Assembly (NCBI GenBank): GCA_947175455.1
Contig: CAMWMW010000082.1
Location: 1-7,133 of the forward strand
Direction: 5' to 3'
From: an uncultured Porphyromonadaceae bacterium
GTDB taxonomy: Bacteria; Bacteroidota; Bacteroidia; Bacteroidales; Muribaculaceae
DNA: 7,133 bases
Of the stretch, positions 6,454 through 7,133 are shown one piece after another; within the stretch, counting starts at the first letter, position 1, and each line of letters opens with the position of its first letter. A program made the position numbers and the translations under genes. The notes under the pieces were generated by a model. The model did no database searches. It was not told where the DNA came from and was given only the letters and a program-made list of their open reading frames with translations.

Positions 6454-6538
6454 ATAAAATGTAATTAAACAGTTTCTTAAAATTAAACGTTTTTAATTAA
6501 AATTAGGTTTATAATATTTCTATATAAGATTAACTGTC
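6454..6538. promoter_or_regulatory. Very A+T-rich divergent promoter region between urea transporter and ion channel
   Basis: Only 13 of these 85 bases are G or C. The region holds the shared element copy B, ATTAAACAGTTTC (6464-6476). It also holds a 7-bp inverted repeat, AATTAAA (6481-6487) and TTTAATT (6492-6498), around CGTT, and a 9-bp direct repeat TTAAAATTA at 6477-6485 and 6497-6505. The two direct repeats are exactly 20 bases apart. Copy B is 11 bases from the urea transporter start and 62 bases from the channel start, so it could serve either gene. I could not pick an unambiguous -7/-33 pair for either direction. Confidence 0.5.
6477..6505. repeat. 9-bp direct repeat TTAAAATTA, two copies 20 bases apart
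   Basis: TTAAAATTA occurs at 6477-6485 and 6497-6505. The 20-base period is close to two helical turns, which would put both copies on the same DNA face. The base composition is very A+T-rich, so chance is a real alternative. Confidence 0.3.
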
Positions 6539-7133
6539 ATGAATATTCATACGCTGGCTAATTTCTTGAGGAGCAGGGGAGTGCTTATGATTCTGCATGT
6601 TGCCATCATGCTGTTGTCGGCATGGCTTATCTATATAATATCAGTCGATACGTTTGAGAACGTGTCGTTTTATGAAGAACCGAAATTCCAGAAACAGCAG
6701 TTCTGGATCTGTGTTGTCTTTATGGCTGACTTCTTCATCGAATTCTTTCTGTCGCATGATAAGAAACATTATCTTGCCACCCATTTCATTTTCTTTATCG
6801 TATCCATACCTTATCAGGCGATACTTTACCATTTCGGATGGGACATATCGAAAGATGTCGCCTATCTGGTGCGTTATATGCCGCTGATACGGGGCGGCTA
6901 CGCGATGGCAATCGTTGTCAGCTGGTTTACCTACAACAAGGCTACAGGTCTTTTCTTTACCTATCTCATCACGTTGTTCTCGACTGTGTATTTCGCGAGT
7001 CTGACCTTTTATCTTTTCGAATTCAAGATCAATCCGGATGTGAAATGCTATCAGGATGCGTTATGGTGGGCGGCGATGGATGTCACTACCGTCGGGTCAA
7101 ATATAGAGGCTGTGACCGGGGTTGGCAGAGTAT
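6539..7133 (+). CDS. Voltage-gated-type ion channel with altered filter, 3' end beyond the window
   Basis: An open frame from the ATG at 6539 runs off the window end, giving 198 codons with no stop. It begins MNIHTLANFLRSRGVLMILH and shows six hydrophobic segments in the pattern of the voltage-gated channel superfamily: S1 about 16-36; S2 about 54-71, with ADFFIEFF followed by HDKKHYLATH; S3 about 82-99, including SIPYQ; an S4-like LVRYMPLIRGG (110-120) with only two arginines, R112 and R118; S5 about 135-160; and a pore loop at 172-198. The pore loop DALWWAAMDVTTVGSNIEAV resembles a potassium-channel pore helix and filter, but reads T184-V-G-S-N188 where canonical channels have TVGYG. Potassium selectivity is therefore doubtful. 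It is divergent from the urea transporter. No Shine-Dalgarno is clear. The missing C-terminal part should hold S6 and any regulatory domain. An annotation of plain potassium channel would overstate the evidence. Confidence 0.82.
   Translation, partial: MNIHTLANFLRSRGVLMILHVAIMLLSAWLIYIISVDTFENVSFYEEPKFQKQQFWICVVFMADFFIEFFLSHDKKHYLATHFIFFIVSIPYQAILYHFGWDISKDVAYLVRYMPLIRGGYAMAIVVSWFTYNKATGLFFTYLITLFSTVYFASLTFYLFEFKINPDVKCYQDALWWAAMDVTTVGSNIEAVTGVGRV

Noticed and set aside
6508..6515. TATAAT-like sequence as a standard -10 for the ion channel
   Set aside because: Bacteroidota primary promoters use TAnnTTTG rather than TATAAT, and such a hexamer is expected by chance in a gap this rich in A and T.
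6641..6887. Small frames on both strands (63 and 77 codons)
   Set aside because: Both lie inside the ion channel frame that starts at 6539 and runs off the window end; the channel has clear helices and a pore motif.

Overview
The window looks like chromosomal DNA of a Bacteroidota species, most likely order Bacteroidales. Supporting signs: TAnnTTTG-type -7 promoter elements (two good matches between 2729 and 2791), weak or absent Shine-Dalgarno sequences at most starts, protein families common in gut Bacteroidales, and coding DNA of moderate G+C broken by very A+T-rich intergenic gaps. A Muribaculaceae-like genome is my guess; no rRNA or marker gene is present to confirm it.

Layout, left to right. 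1-124: leader region with a 13-bp palindrome and possibly the first bases of a divergent gene leaving on the left. 125-1162 (+): YeiH/UPF0324 membrane protein, a putative sulfate exporter. 1172-1239: a 68-nt almost perfect palindrome acting as a shared terminator. 1238-2719 (-): DUF1846 protein of unknown function with a GPGSGK loop; its start is placed at 2719, not at the longest-frame position 2773. 2720-2812: compact divergent promoter region. 2813-4111 (+): beta-lactamase-fold serine hydrolase with a GTG start and an N-terminal membrane anchor. 4065-5426 (-): MFS transporter whose 3' end overlaps the hydrolase 3' end by 47 bp. 5427-5490: 64-bp gap. 5491-6453 (-): urea transporter (UT family), in the same direction as the MFS gene and probably co-transcribed with it. 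6454-6538: very A+T-rich divergent gap (13 G/C in 85 bases). 6539 to the window end (+): 5' part of a six-helix, voltage-gated-type ion channel with TVGSN where potassium channels have TVGYG.

Four of the six genes are membrane transport proteins (anion export, MFS solute transport, urea flux, ion channel), and a fifth is membrane-anchored. No complete pathway is encoded and no urease, phage, IS or CRISPR is visible. The best hint of coordination is a 13-nt element, TTTAAACAGTTTC or one mismatch from it, found in three gaps: upstream of yeiH, upstream of the MFS gene, and between the urea transporter and the channel. It is not evident in the DUF1846/hydrolase gap. I do not recognise it as a known operator.

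I see no clearly new multi-gene system. The items most worth following are the 68-nt palindrome, the shared element, the altered channel filter, and the near-leaderless DUF1846 promoter.
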